Assembly (NCBI GenBank): GCA_001557505.1
Contig: LSAX01000008.1
Coordinates: 1,612,001 to 1,676,000 of the forward strand
Direction: 5' to 3'
Source: Reticulascus tulasneorum
Lineage: Eukaryota > Ascomycota > Sordariomycetes > Glomerellales > Reticulascaceae
Length of the DNA stretch: 64,000 nucleotides
Part shown: in pieces, positions 54,601-64,000 of the stretch
How the letters are laid out: the number at the start of each line of letters is the position of its first letter
How positions within the stretch are numbered: position 1 is the first letter of the stretch
The notes under the pieces: model-generated
Database searches by the model: none
What the model saw: the letters and a program-made list of their open reading frames with translations, nothing else
Told to the model about the DNA's origin: nothing
Position numbers and translations under genes: made by a program

Positions 54601-54698
54601 CCCATCGAGTCCCATTCCGAATTCTGGAAGACGCGGTAGAGCATGATGACCATGACCACGGCGACGAGCACCGCGATTCTGCTTCTCCGACGAGGCAT
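51604..54698 (-). CDS. GH47 alpha-1,2-mannosidase with long charged insertions
   Basis: Two exons (51973-54698, 51604-51898; 74-nt intron) give 1006 residues, roughly 1.7 times a typical class I mannosidase. It is a type II membrane protein: [20 protein letters not shown] is the cytosolic tail plus TM anchor. The GH47 domain starts near 225 ([20 protein letters not shown], then [17 protein letters not shown]) and ends [42 protein letters not shown], where the last Thr is the calcium-contacting residue. It trims alpha-1,2-mannose from N-glycans in the ER/Golgi. Two insertions split the domain: about residues 433-535 (Ala/Glu-rich then Ser-rich) and about 700-900 (Lys/Glu helix, then acidic disordered). 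Confidence 0.88.
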
Positions 54699-56781
54699 GG
54701 CGGCGGCTGGCTCGCCGAAGCAAGGCTTGTTCAGACGGGGCTTGGGGCTCGAGGCTTCGTCGTTAATTCAATTCGGCGTGTTCGGAAGGTGGTTAACACG
54801 GCGAGACGCCCCGAGAGGAAGCACAAAGGACAAAAAGTTCTAGCAGTGTAAAGACCGTGTCATCCTCTTCTCCCGAAAAAGGATCAAAACTCTGGTACCA
54901 ACGGAAGAAGAACCAACACGCAAAAGTGGAATTGGGGAATTAAGGGAAGCTCGGAGGAGGAAAAGCAGAGAGTGAGGAGGAGGAATGATCTGATGGTAAT
55001 GGAGCCCCCCGGAGTTATTAGGCGGCAGGTTACAAATCTACCAAAGTTCGAAAGGAGCACAGGGTGTCCTGAACAGACGCTTCTCGCTTTTGCCAAGCCG
55101 CCAGCCTAGGAGATCTGAACCCAAGGTGGGAAAGGGAGGAGGGATAGGGTACGAGGGTGTGTGTGGCTCTTGGCAGGCGTCTCGGCAGGGGCTTTTAAGG
55201 ATAATTTATTCCATGCTTCAGCACCACCACCAACACCACCACAACTTCGAGACAGACTCACAAACTGTTAACAATTGCTGGAGAGGCAAACGACGTTTCG
55301 CTGCACACTTGACGCCCATTGCTCTGCCAAGCAGCAGGTTTCCATCGTGAGCCGATAAATCCACCAGCCTCTTAACTTTGATGCATTTCCACCTGCCCAC
55401 CTCACCTGTGGAGTAGCTAGCTACATACCTACCTACCTTGTCCTGCTTAGCTCCAATAAAAGGGTCCAGATATGGGGGGAAACTACCTTTGTAGCGTAGG
55501 TGTACATCCCGAATCTTAAACCAGTTAAACATTCACCTTATTTAGGCCAACCAGCCATCCTTACCTTAGGTAGTCTATTGAGCACCGATAACCTTGACCA
55601 TAATTAGATCTATACCCTCTTCTGGCACTTGCACACTAACTATTGCCTCTAGCGAGATATACATGCAACGAGGACCAGACCCCAGAATGCAATAGCTTGC
55701 AGCAAGAACCTGTTCACATATTCGTTACATTGTACTTCGTGACCATTATGCACAGAGCCAAACTCGCCTAGCCGGTTCATTCAGCCGGCTGGGCTAATTG
55801 CCGCCACCTTCCAATAATCTACATATGGGCTGTCCCTTGCTTTGTTTTACGCCGCTTGTCCACTGGGCCAGCCCCCCGACAGGCATCGATTCCTTTCCAA
55901 CACGTCCAACCTCAGTCTCCTAATAAGTCACCGAAGCCACAGTGCTATCCCTTCCTGTGGCGATCTGCCAGCGATAATAATTAAACAGGGACATACAGAT
56001 TTACTGGAACAAACTGTAACGACGAGTAATTACTTACCATTACAATTATAAATCGCCGCTTGTCAAGTCATACAAGTCCATCCTTATCGACGTGTCCCCT
56101 CTCGAACGATCAAACAGAAAGTCTTGCCGAGCCACTCACCTGTAGCAATCCCTCACCAGGTGCATCCAGTCGTACCCAGGGATTCCGAACTCCGAGGGTC
56201 CTTTTTCGGATTCAGGTTTTGCGGGGAAAATAAAGAGGTGGCGGTCGGATGGTGGGGGCCTTACGCTCGCGGCACGGTAGATAATAGAGTGAAACGTCCT
56301 TCGGAGTACGGCAAAGTGTGTATCAGAAACCCTTCGTCAACTAACTTGGGTAACTACTTTGATGATCAACTGAGAAGATGGCAGTGGTCACGTTTGAAGA
56401 TATCCCAAAACTTCATATTCAATGCTCGAAAACCCTCTGTCTGTGTATGGTATACAACCAATTCCACCTCTTGATATGCCATCCATGCCCACCATGCCGT
56501 CGCCGTACCCTGGCTTCCAGCAAACAAAAATTTCAAAACTCGTGAGACTCGGGGATAGGTGAAACCCCGAAGCGCCATCGCTGAACTACCCAACGAGCGT
56601 GTGTGCGAATGATATACATCGTAACCAAGAATCTTCGAAAACAAACCCCAACCCAATTATATCTACTGCTCTCATCAATCGTATAAAAAAATATGACATG
56701 GTCTGAAGGCGATGACCTGAGCGTGGGAGAGCAGGTGCAGGAAGCTAGCGTCTAAGCTCGTGGGGAATAGTTGACTAGTTC
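54699..56781. other. Intergenic region between GH47 and bck1
   Basis: 2 kb without a supported gene. It holds the GH47 promoter/5' UTR and the bck1 3' UTR. TACCTACCTACCTT near 55426 and TTACCTTAGGTAG near 55561 are members of the recurring CCTAGG-type motif. Confidence 0.5.
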
Positions 56782-59700
56782 CTACATGTCCTTCCCCCTG
56801 ATCTTCGCGTGAAGCTCGGTGTCAAAGAAGTTGTAGTTGACATCTAGTTCGCAGAAAGGATGTTGCGACAGCAACACATCCGCCGTAGGACGTTCGAGTG
56901 GGTTCCTGCGCAACAGATTAGCAAAATGTCACTCGTATCATCCTAGACGGACACTTACACAGTAAAGCAATCCAACATGAAAGCAATGGCCAACGGACTG
57001 ATAGTCTCCCGGACCTCATCAGGGATCGGCGGCGTTTCTCCATTCGCAATCTTGTAGATCGCTCCGACCGCCTCCTCCTTGCTCCAAGGTCTGCGTCCGG
57101 CAAACATCTCCAGGACAACGCATCCCAGAGACCAGATGTCCACCTTCGCGCTGTAGCCTTTGCCTTCAGACCTGATCACCTCCGGCGCCATCCAGAACAC
57201 GGAGCCCTGCATGGAGTTCGTCTTGTCGTTGCCGTAAATGTTATCCGTCTTCTTGGAGATACCAAAATCGGAAATCTTGCACGTGCCATCGAGATCCAAG
57301 AGGATGTTGTCGGCTTTCAGGTCACGGTGCAGAATTCCCTCGCGATGGAGGTATGCGAGACCCGAGAGCGTTTGGCGAGTGAGGGACGATACGACGGATT
57401 CTTCGAATTTGCCGTGTTTGCGTAGGCAGGACCCGATACTGCCACCGGAAATGTACTCAAGGAAGATGCTAATCGATGTCTCCTTGCGTTCGCAGCCTAG
57501 ATACTGCACAATGTTGACGTGGTCAAGATGCTGCATCGTGTCGATCTCTTGGTCAAGGGCTGCGACCAATTCCCGCATCCTGTTCCTGTCACCGGCGGCT
57601 GCCTTGGGGTTGACCTCCACTTCCTTGACGGCCAAGAACTCTCCGGTTGTGGCATTCATACCGAGATAGACCCGACCGTACGTACCCTTACCGATTAGCT
57701 GACCCTTGAACCATCTAAAGGTGGTCTGCCGCTTGGGAATCGTGTCTTGCGGGATCTGGGGCAAGACCATGCTGCCACGCTGATCGGGGCGGATCTGCAC
57801 AATATTGGCATTGAACATCTTTGTGCTCTTGCGGCGCATGAGTGCTGTAGTACTCTGGCCTGGTCCCTGCGACGTAGCCGTGAATCGCTTGTTCGCTTCG
57901 TGGGCACCGCGGGCGACCTCACGAATAGACTTCATGCGGCCCAATCCACCCGAGCGGCGCATGCTCCTTTGCGCGATGTTCTGGATCGTAGAAGCGGGAC
58001 GCTCGAGCGCTTTCAATGTTGACTCATCAGAGCCCAGTGTATCGCTGTTGTCGTAGATAGATGACACTCTTGACGGCTGTATAGCAGCAGGAGGAGTTGG
58101 GTGTCGCGAAGAGCTTGGCTCCGGACTCTCGTCCTCCACTTCAGCTATAGGAGAGGGAGGAGGGGGCGGTTCTGCGACCACCTCGCCCTCCTCCAGCACG
58201 GGCTGATCAAGATCCAAGTTGGGGAAGAAGTCATCAAGGTTATTGATGAGCGCGTCGGTTGTGGGACGGTTGGCCCAAACATCCTTCTCGACAAATGACT
58301 TTCGTCTGCTGAGTTTGCTGTCTTCTGAGGATTCCCATCCCTCGGATCCGGGTGTCGCAGGTGTCCGTCGCTGCGAGGTCCTACCACTGCGAGCACTCGC
58401 CACATCGTCCTCGTCCACGTCGGGCGTCTTCATCACCCCCGCGCTGCTCAGAGACTGAGGGGAGGTAAATGAGACTGAGAGGTTCTTCTTTGATCTCGAT
58501 GTGTTCAATGTCAAGCTTGGTCGCTTTCCGCTCTGATCGGTATTCGGGCCATCGTCGCCGTCAAACTTTCGAACAGGCTTCCCTCCTTTGCGGCTTGAGA
58601 GCGGTATAGCGAACAAACCGTCATCAGAGTCGTCGCCCGAATCATCATCAGGTTGCTGGATCTTTGGTGCCGGGTTCGCAAACGTGACATCAGTCTCCGT
58701 AAAGTCCAGATCAGGACCATGCGACTTCCTTCGGCTCGGGGGCATTCCGTTGGCACCAAAGGGTGCAGAAGGTGGACGCCTAGAACTGGGGCTGATACCT
58801 TCCAGTGGCGACGGCGCTCGTTGTCCTGCTGAACGCATTTTAGCCACGGTTCCATTCTCCGGTTTATGGGGATGTGCCGGTGTCCCGCCGGGCGAGTAGT
58901 CCGGCACGACGAATGGCAAATTCCCGCGGCTCCAGGTCAGACTACCTGGCGAACCAGGCACCGACTTGGGACTACTTCGCCCTGAACAGGACTGGCCGAA
59001 ATCAACAGTTGCCATTGCTCCCTTACCTCGGTCTGCGAAATCATGTGTCGAGATAGGCTGCGACTGCACTCTGTGGGGTGAAACCGGACGTTGGCTGTTC
59101 GATGTCGTCTGTCCTATTGCGCCGAGGCGGTTACCCATGCCAACAAGTGCTGCGCCAATGCCGCCTACAGGCTGACTCGTAGGCTTCCTCCTGCCTTTCT
59201 CGGACATTTCCTGCGAATATTCGCTAGGAACTGCCGACGGCCGTCGCGGGTAACCATCCAGGCTCAGACCAGTCTGCGACGGGCGCATTTGATGTCCAAC
59301 TTGATTACCAGTCTTCTTGCTCAACGAATTTGCCTTAATCAGGGTCGCTGACGGATCACTTGGTGGCGCTGGAGGCTTCCGCACTGGGAAGAGGTTGTCA
59401 GGCTTCTTCTCCTCGAACGGTGAGTTGCGAGGCTGGTCAAAGTCAACGGTTCTACCAGGGATACCATATCCAGGGGCCACTTCTGGCGCGTTGGCCGAAT
59501 TGTCTTTCAGGGCTGCCTGCCTCCGCTTCGCCAAGTATTCTCTTTGCTTCCTCTCCATCTCAGCGCGATACTCATTGGCCTCTTGTGCGAGCATCTTGTC
59601 GTCGACCTTTTCGCCTGTCATAGTATTCTGTCGCGAGGTAGGAGGCGACGAGCTCGACCTCACCCGCGAACCATTGAGGCGGGCGTAGGTATCCTCATCC

Positions 59701-62255
59701 AACGTCGCACCGGGTGGCAGGTAGCCTGGTGCCAGGGACGCCACAGCTCCATTGCTAACCACAAGACCCTGAGGCACGAAACCAGCTGGTCGGACAAACA
59801 TCTTCAGGGTACCTGCAGAGTCTGCTTTCACCCTCTTGTTCGTGAGCAGCTTCTGATCATCCAAGGGCTCATCGTGATCGAACTTGCCGAGTTCCGTCAA
59901 GTATATCTGCGTGTTCTCAGCATCCATGAGGCCGAGATTGGCGCATATAATTTGGCGGAGATCAACAGCCGACTCGGCGTCTGTGATGTCACACATTCGA
60001 TAATTCCAGCCATCCATAGTCGCCAACACAAACATCCTTCCAGGACTAAGCCTCTTCGGTCTCAAACCACTTTGATCGCTCTTGTCGTGTAGTCCGAAGC
60101 TGGATCCGGGACGATCCAGCGAAGTCTCACTGCCATTGCCAAAGCGCGAACCAAAGGAATGGGGCTTGAAGTTGAGTGCCGGAGAAGTTGGCGATTCTTG
60201 ATCTTCTGGACTTGGATAAGCACCATCCTCCTTCTGCTTCTTTTTCCGCGACAAAAAACTAAGGAAGCTCTTCGAATCCTTCGCAGAGGACGGAGGCTCC
60301 GTACCGGCGGACCTGTCGCCGCCAGAATCCTGCGGGGAGGGGCGGGTGCCATCAGCGTGACGTCGGCCCTCATTGCTCCGAGTAGCCATGATCATCTCTC
60401 CAATGTTCATGCCGTTACGGAGCATCTGGGTGGCTTCGGGTGGTATGCCAGATCCATATATCGCTGCATTGGATGACACCGAATCCGTGCTATTTCGCGA
60501 GCGATGGCCAAATTTAGCAGAGTTCGGCCCTGGTGATAGGTTGCCGCCAGACGCTGCAAACGAAGCTTGAGCTTGAGGGTTGGGGCTACCGTTGGGGCTC
60601 TCAGTCCGGCCAGGCGGCGGACGAAAGGTGCCCTCTCCAGATTCGCTAGCGCTAGGACTATGCCGGCGGCCACCCTCGATATCGATCTGCTTCAGCATGC
60701 TGCGATGATCAGAATTCGAGCTCATTGTGCCGTTGTTCAGGGCAGGCATAGTCGTTGATCTGGTCTGCGAGAACCGTCGGCTGCCAAATCCTGGGCCAGG
60801 AGCTTTGATAGGTGTCTATTGCCATTGTTAGCCAAACTCCTCCGAGATTCTCAATGGAAAGCTTACGCCTGGAGAATCGGCAGCATCAGTGCCTGCACTT
60901 GGAAGGTTATTGCCATAATTAACAGATTCCTTGCGAATATGGGATGTCGTCATCCTCGAGAGCTCGATTGGGCGTCCGGTAACGATACTCCTAATCAGTC
61001 GCCGCATTCTCTTTCCCTCTTCTCGTTCTCGCACTTGTTCCCATCCCGTACCACTATTGGTACATTCTAGTGCCAACCTGGGATACACCTGTTGGTGCAT
61101 CATTCCAAAGTTTCCTCTTCCACCGTGACCGCTGCCTAGTTCTAAGAACTGAGCTCCGTGGAGGTTGAGTCCCTTGAACGTCTCCTGCCAATCTTTGGAG
61201 AACTGGTTGTTTGCAAGCCACAGCAGGACATTGTCCAAAGGCCACTGCGCTGCCAGCTCGGGCGGTATGCTGGATGCGGTTGTGGCATTCGACGTCGTCG
61301 ACAGCCCTCGAGTGTGCATAGCACTGGCATACAACCTATCTCTGCCAGCACCCTCATCCTGCGGCGTTGTGATCAAGGTATCGCTGCTAAACTGAGTGGG
61401 CCATGAACTCTGCGAGGTGGCCGAGTACGTAGCCGAGTCATCAAACCCTCCCAAGCCAGGTATGCCGACTCCCTCGCCATAGGTGTCGCCTTGTGGTATG
61501 TAAGTCGCAGACATCTCGGGCGGGGGAGGCGGTGGGATATTGATGGTCCCGGTCATCTGTTGATGCAGCTTCGGGTTATATGGTTGATGGCCACCCAGCG
61601 GGGGAGGAGGCATGGTGAAGTTGCCGCGACCATCGTACATGCGTCCGAACGCACTATGCCACGGCGCCTGTCCGGGGAGCGCACTCCCAAGGGCACTGCC
61701 GAGGGCACTGCCGGGCGGCGGGCCAGGTGGTGGTGGGAGCATCAAGCCGCCAGTCGAAGGGCCTGGTGCAGATGGGTATCTGGGCGGCGGTGGGGGGAGG
61801 CCCATGATATTATTCAGCTGGTTTATGGGCGGCGACATGGGCGGAGGGGGAGGTGGGACCTGAAAAGGTCTGGAGGGATCGCTGCCCGAGACATGTCGTT
61901 GGCCGTTTTGATACATGTTCGGCGGGGGAGGAGGAGGAGGAGGCCCAGCTCTGGTGGCCGGCCTCGCGCTATCGGGGCCGAGGAGGGGAGTCGAAGGAAC
62001 GGCGCTCGCGGTGAGTGCCCTGGGGCGAGGGTTTGCTGATAGGTACTGGGATGCGGCGAAGTTGTGGTATGGGGAGGCGGGAGCCAGAGATGAGTTTCCA
62101 GCCTTGCTATTACGAGATTGGGGGATGTCGCTCAGGACGACACCGTCGAGATTATGGATTTCGTCCCGTGATCGGGGTACAGATGGGAAGGGACTGTGTC
62201 TCCCTCCGTCTTGGTTCTCGGATCTCGACGCAGACGACTGGCGCGACCAGCTCAT
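56782..62255 (-). CDS. bck1: Bck1-type MAP kinase kinase kinase (cell wall integrity)
   Basis: Three exons (60867-62255, 56959-60815, 56782-56905; introns 51 and 53 nt) give 1789 residues, all in frame. N-terminal region: PPPPPPPP proline tracts, then a SAM-like domain (WPLDNVLLWLANNQFSKDW, FKGLNLHGAQFLEL) at about 335-400. A Ras-association/ubiquitin-like segment (MFVLATMDGWNYRMCDITDA, IYLTELGKFDH) lies at about 720-795. The kinase domain from about 1498 has IGKGTYGRVYLG, AVKEVEV, HRDLKADN, SDFGISKK and MAPEVI, and ends with NPLERPTADVLLSQHPF. This is the architecture of Bck1/BckA/Mck1, which links Pkc1 to Mkk1/2 and Slt2. Two minimal upstream ORFs precede the start. Confidence 0.93.
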
Positions 62256-62269
62256 GGTACGCAGCGCAT
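62252..62269 (-). promoter_or_regulatory. Minimal upstream ORF overlapping the bck1 start
   Basis: ATG CGC TGC GTA CCA TGA: five codons whose stop overlaps the bck1 start codon as ATGA. The geometry suits termination-reinitiation coupling or start-site competition, if the bck1 start is right. Confidence 0.55.
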
Positions 62270-62302
62270 GGCTCGAGGGAAGGTTATCGTTGGGGGGGGG
62301 GT

Positions 62303-62320
62303 TCAGACGACAGCAGTCAT
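62303..62320 (-). promoter_or_regulatory. Minimal upstream ORF in the bck1 leader
   Basis: ATG ACT GCT GTC GTC TGA, five codons, ending 47 nt before the bck1 ATG. It is separated from the overlapping uORF by a C-run and GATAACC. Confidence 0.55.
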
Positions 62321-64000
62321 GTTCGGCGGTCGAGATCTGGGTGCCGTTCGGTCGGCTTCGGGGTCTCGCCTGGTCACAGCAGGGCTTTATCGACGGGAGG
62401 TCTGGTGCTTGGTACGGTCGGCTCGCCGAAGGGGGTGGGAGGAGGACGGTTGGTGAGATAGGTTTGCTCTGGAGCGGCTCGCGCTTAAGAGGATTGGGGA
62501 AAGGTTTGGGTGGTGGGAAGGCTGCGACGAATGGGACGAGATGTGCGCCTACTTCCTACCAGCAAGCCCAGCCTAGCCCGCGCAGATAGAAGAATGTCCC
62601 GCGCAGGGTGCAGGGAGGTTTGGCCAATGATGAGGGTCGGACAGCCGTGTACGGTGACAGGGGGACGGTGGAAGGACGGCAGGATTTATTTGTTTAGGTG
62701 CAGCAGTCCAACCAGTGATGAGAGGGTGTTTCCTCCGAGGGTGTGCTACGAGCAAGGGGGCTGCTATGTATGTCGTTTGATGTGAACCTTTGCTCGAGGT
62801 CCGCGGATGGGGGAAAAGTCTGTCTTGAACTCCGCATAGACCAGACCGTAGAATTTGGGTCGGGTCGCCTTTCATCGTATTCCCTTTTCAACGTAGGGTA
62901 AGGTAGTAGGGCCTCCCCCGGCCCGTGAACTTTCTCTCGACGCAGGTGCTGCCTTGCGACCCCAGAGCGGGAAGTGGACAGAAACCCCAAGGCAGGCCGC
63001 TGATTCGACAGAATCCGCGGTGGAGGCTGGGCGTCTCCAAGCGCCTGCGCCGTTCGTTGCCTTTTCGCGTGCAGCGCTAGTGCCAATTCTGCTCTTTCGT
63101 ACGGACGCTGTGTCTACGTAGTATGGGATACATACAGATGTGGTTAGGTATGGACGAATAGTGCCATATGTCAGGTATGTACAGATTACCCAGGTTACAT
63201 TTGTGTAGTAAGGCAATTACCAAAATATCCACGAATGCCATGGCTCACGAGAACCCCACCCGACTGCAGGCAGACTGAGATCCTCAAAGCCCAAACTGAT
63301 GGATAAGCTAATCTCCATACACCGATTCTCTCCACTGTATTTTGTAAAGTCCCCGAAAGAAATGAAAATTGACGAGATAACCATCGTTGCTGCAACGGGG
63401 GATTGAAAGAAGGAGACAAAAATGTAATTCCTCGCTGCATCGCAAATGTCGATTGCCGACATCAATTGAAACCCCAATACTCCCCCTGTTATCCATAAAT
63501 AAACGATCGGCAAGCTGCCTAAAACCATTCCCGTCAAACCAGGAACACAAGGCATAAAGTTCGAGGCTAAGATCGAATTGAGGCGTCCAAGCCAACACGG
63601 GGAACAGAGACGGAACGTTTCTGGGCGCTCCCCGGTCGACATTTAGCAGGAACCTAAGGTAGGTATACAGCACTAACCCAAGTAAAGTCAACTGCTTAGG
63701 TAGTCACAGCCAGTTATCATTTTCATATGGTCATCTGTGTCTGAGAAATGTATAAACAAACAATACATTCGCAGTCCCTCCTCTTTGAATGCCTGAGTCA
63801 TGATATCCTGACGTTATCACCTCTCTACAGAAGCCCCCCCATAATTACAAGCTATACTTGAAAGATGCTGTCCCAACTTCCTTAACTATTCTTCCCATGT
63901 GTACGTATAGAGGTCAAATGTCGACCAACTCGCAGCATGCCAACTCCGTATCTACATGACACTGCACCTCCCAAAGTCAAACCCGTACCCTTGCTGGCAC
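62321..64000. other. bck1 upstream region, no further gene recognised
   Basis: The first 250 bp continue a pyrimidine-rich bck1 leader. ORFs of up to 141 codons on the minus strand (62694-63086, 63217-63642) lack recognisable features. Motif copies CCTAAGGTAGGTA (about 63653) and CTTAGGTAGTC (about 63696) are present. Confidence 0.4.

Noticed and set aside
61491..62589. Plus-strand ORFs of 182 and 224 codons, Gly/Arg-rich
   Set aside because: Antisense of the Pro-rich N-terminus of bck1; Gly/Trp/Arg richness is the mirror of proline codons.

Overview
The window is nuclear DNA of a filamentous ascomycete (Pezizomycotina). Short introns of about 40-120 nt with GT/GC...AG ends and CTAAC-like branch sites interrupt most genes. 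There are no operons or ribosome binding sites. The gene content is fungal: a Bck1 MAPKKK with SAM domain, Fig1, Ski3, a Tip20/RINT1 protein, a HET-domain protein and small secreted cysteine-rich proteins. A class such as Leotiomycetes or Sordariomycetes is plausible but not proven. No rRNA, tRNA, CRISPR array or intact transposon was recognised.

Layout. 1-5.6 kb: the 3' end of a HIRIP3-like histone chaperone gene, a frameshifted pair of ORFs (likely a decayed membrane protein) and a degenerate C2H2 zinc-finger gene. 5.6-19.7 kb is a dense housekeeping block: aldose 1-epimerase, a small two-TM protein assembled from six exons, AP-1 beta, BolA2/Fra2, NIF3, Vps51, RMI1 and Ski3, mostly in divergent or convergent pairs. 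20-24.8 kb is sparse and holds a GRF-like zinc-ribbon protein and small secreted proteins. 24.9-35 kb: RINT1/Tip20, a Ymc1-type mitochondrial carrier, a cytoplasmic isoleucyl-tRNA synthetase with a 6-nt microexon, and a cytochrome P450. 35-38 kb is gene-poor, with two diverged copies of a dispersed repeat flanking a cysteine-rich, probably GPI-anchored protein. 38-47.5 kb is an accessory trio: a seven-exon protein resembling the N-terminal module of fungal STAND/NLR-like proteins, a 1330-residue VIT-VWA protein and a HET-domain protein. 47.5-64 kb returns to conserved genes: Fig1-family membrane protein, a GH47 alpha-mannosidase with two long charged insertions, and the Bck1 MAPKKK with two upstream minimal ORFs.

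Functional links. Several genes serve membrane traffic: AP-1 beta (TGN/endosome clathrin), Vps51 (GARP), RINT1/Tip20 (Dsl1/ER tethering) and GH47 (ER/Golgi N-glycan trimming). Fig1 and Bck1 both act at the cell surface, in mating or calcium-linked fusion and in cell-wall integrity. The most speculative and interesting region is the 38-47.5 kb trio, whose domain set (STAND-type N-terminus, VIT-VWA adhesion module, HET effector) fits a fungal nonself-recognition or cell-death locus.

Exon boundaries were read by eye from splice signals and frame continuity. Most multi-exon models below keep frame exactly across every junction; exceptions are stated.
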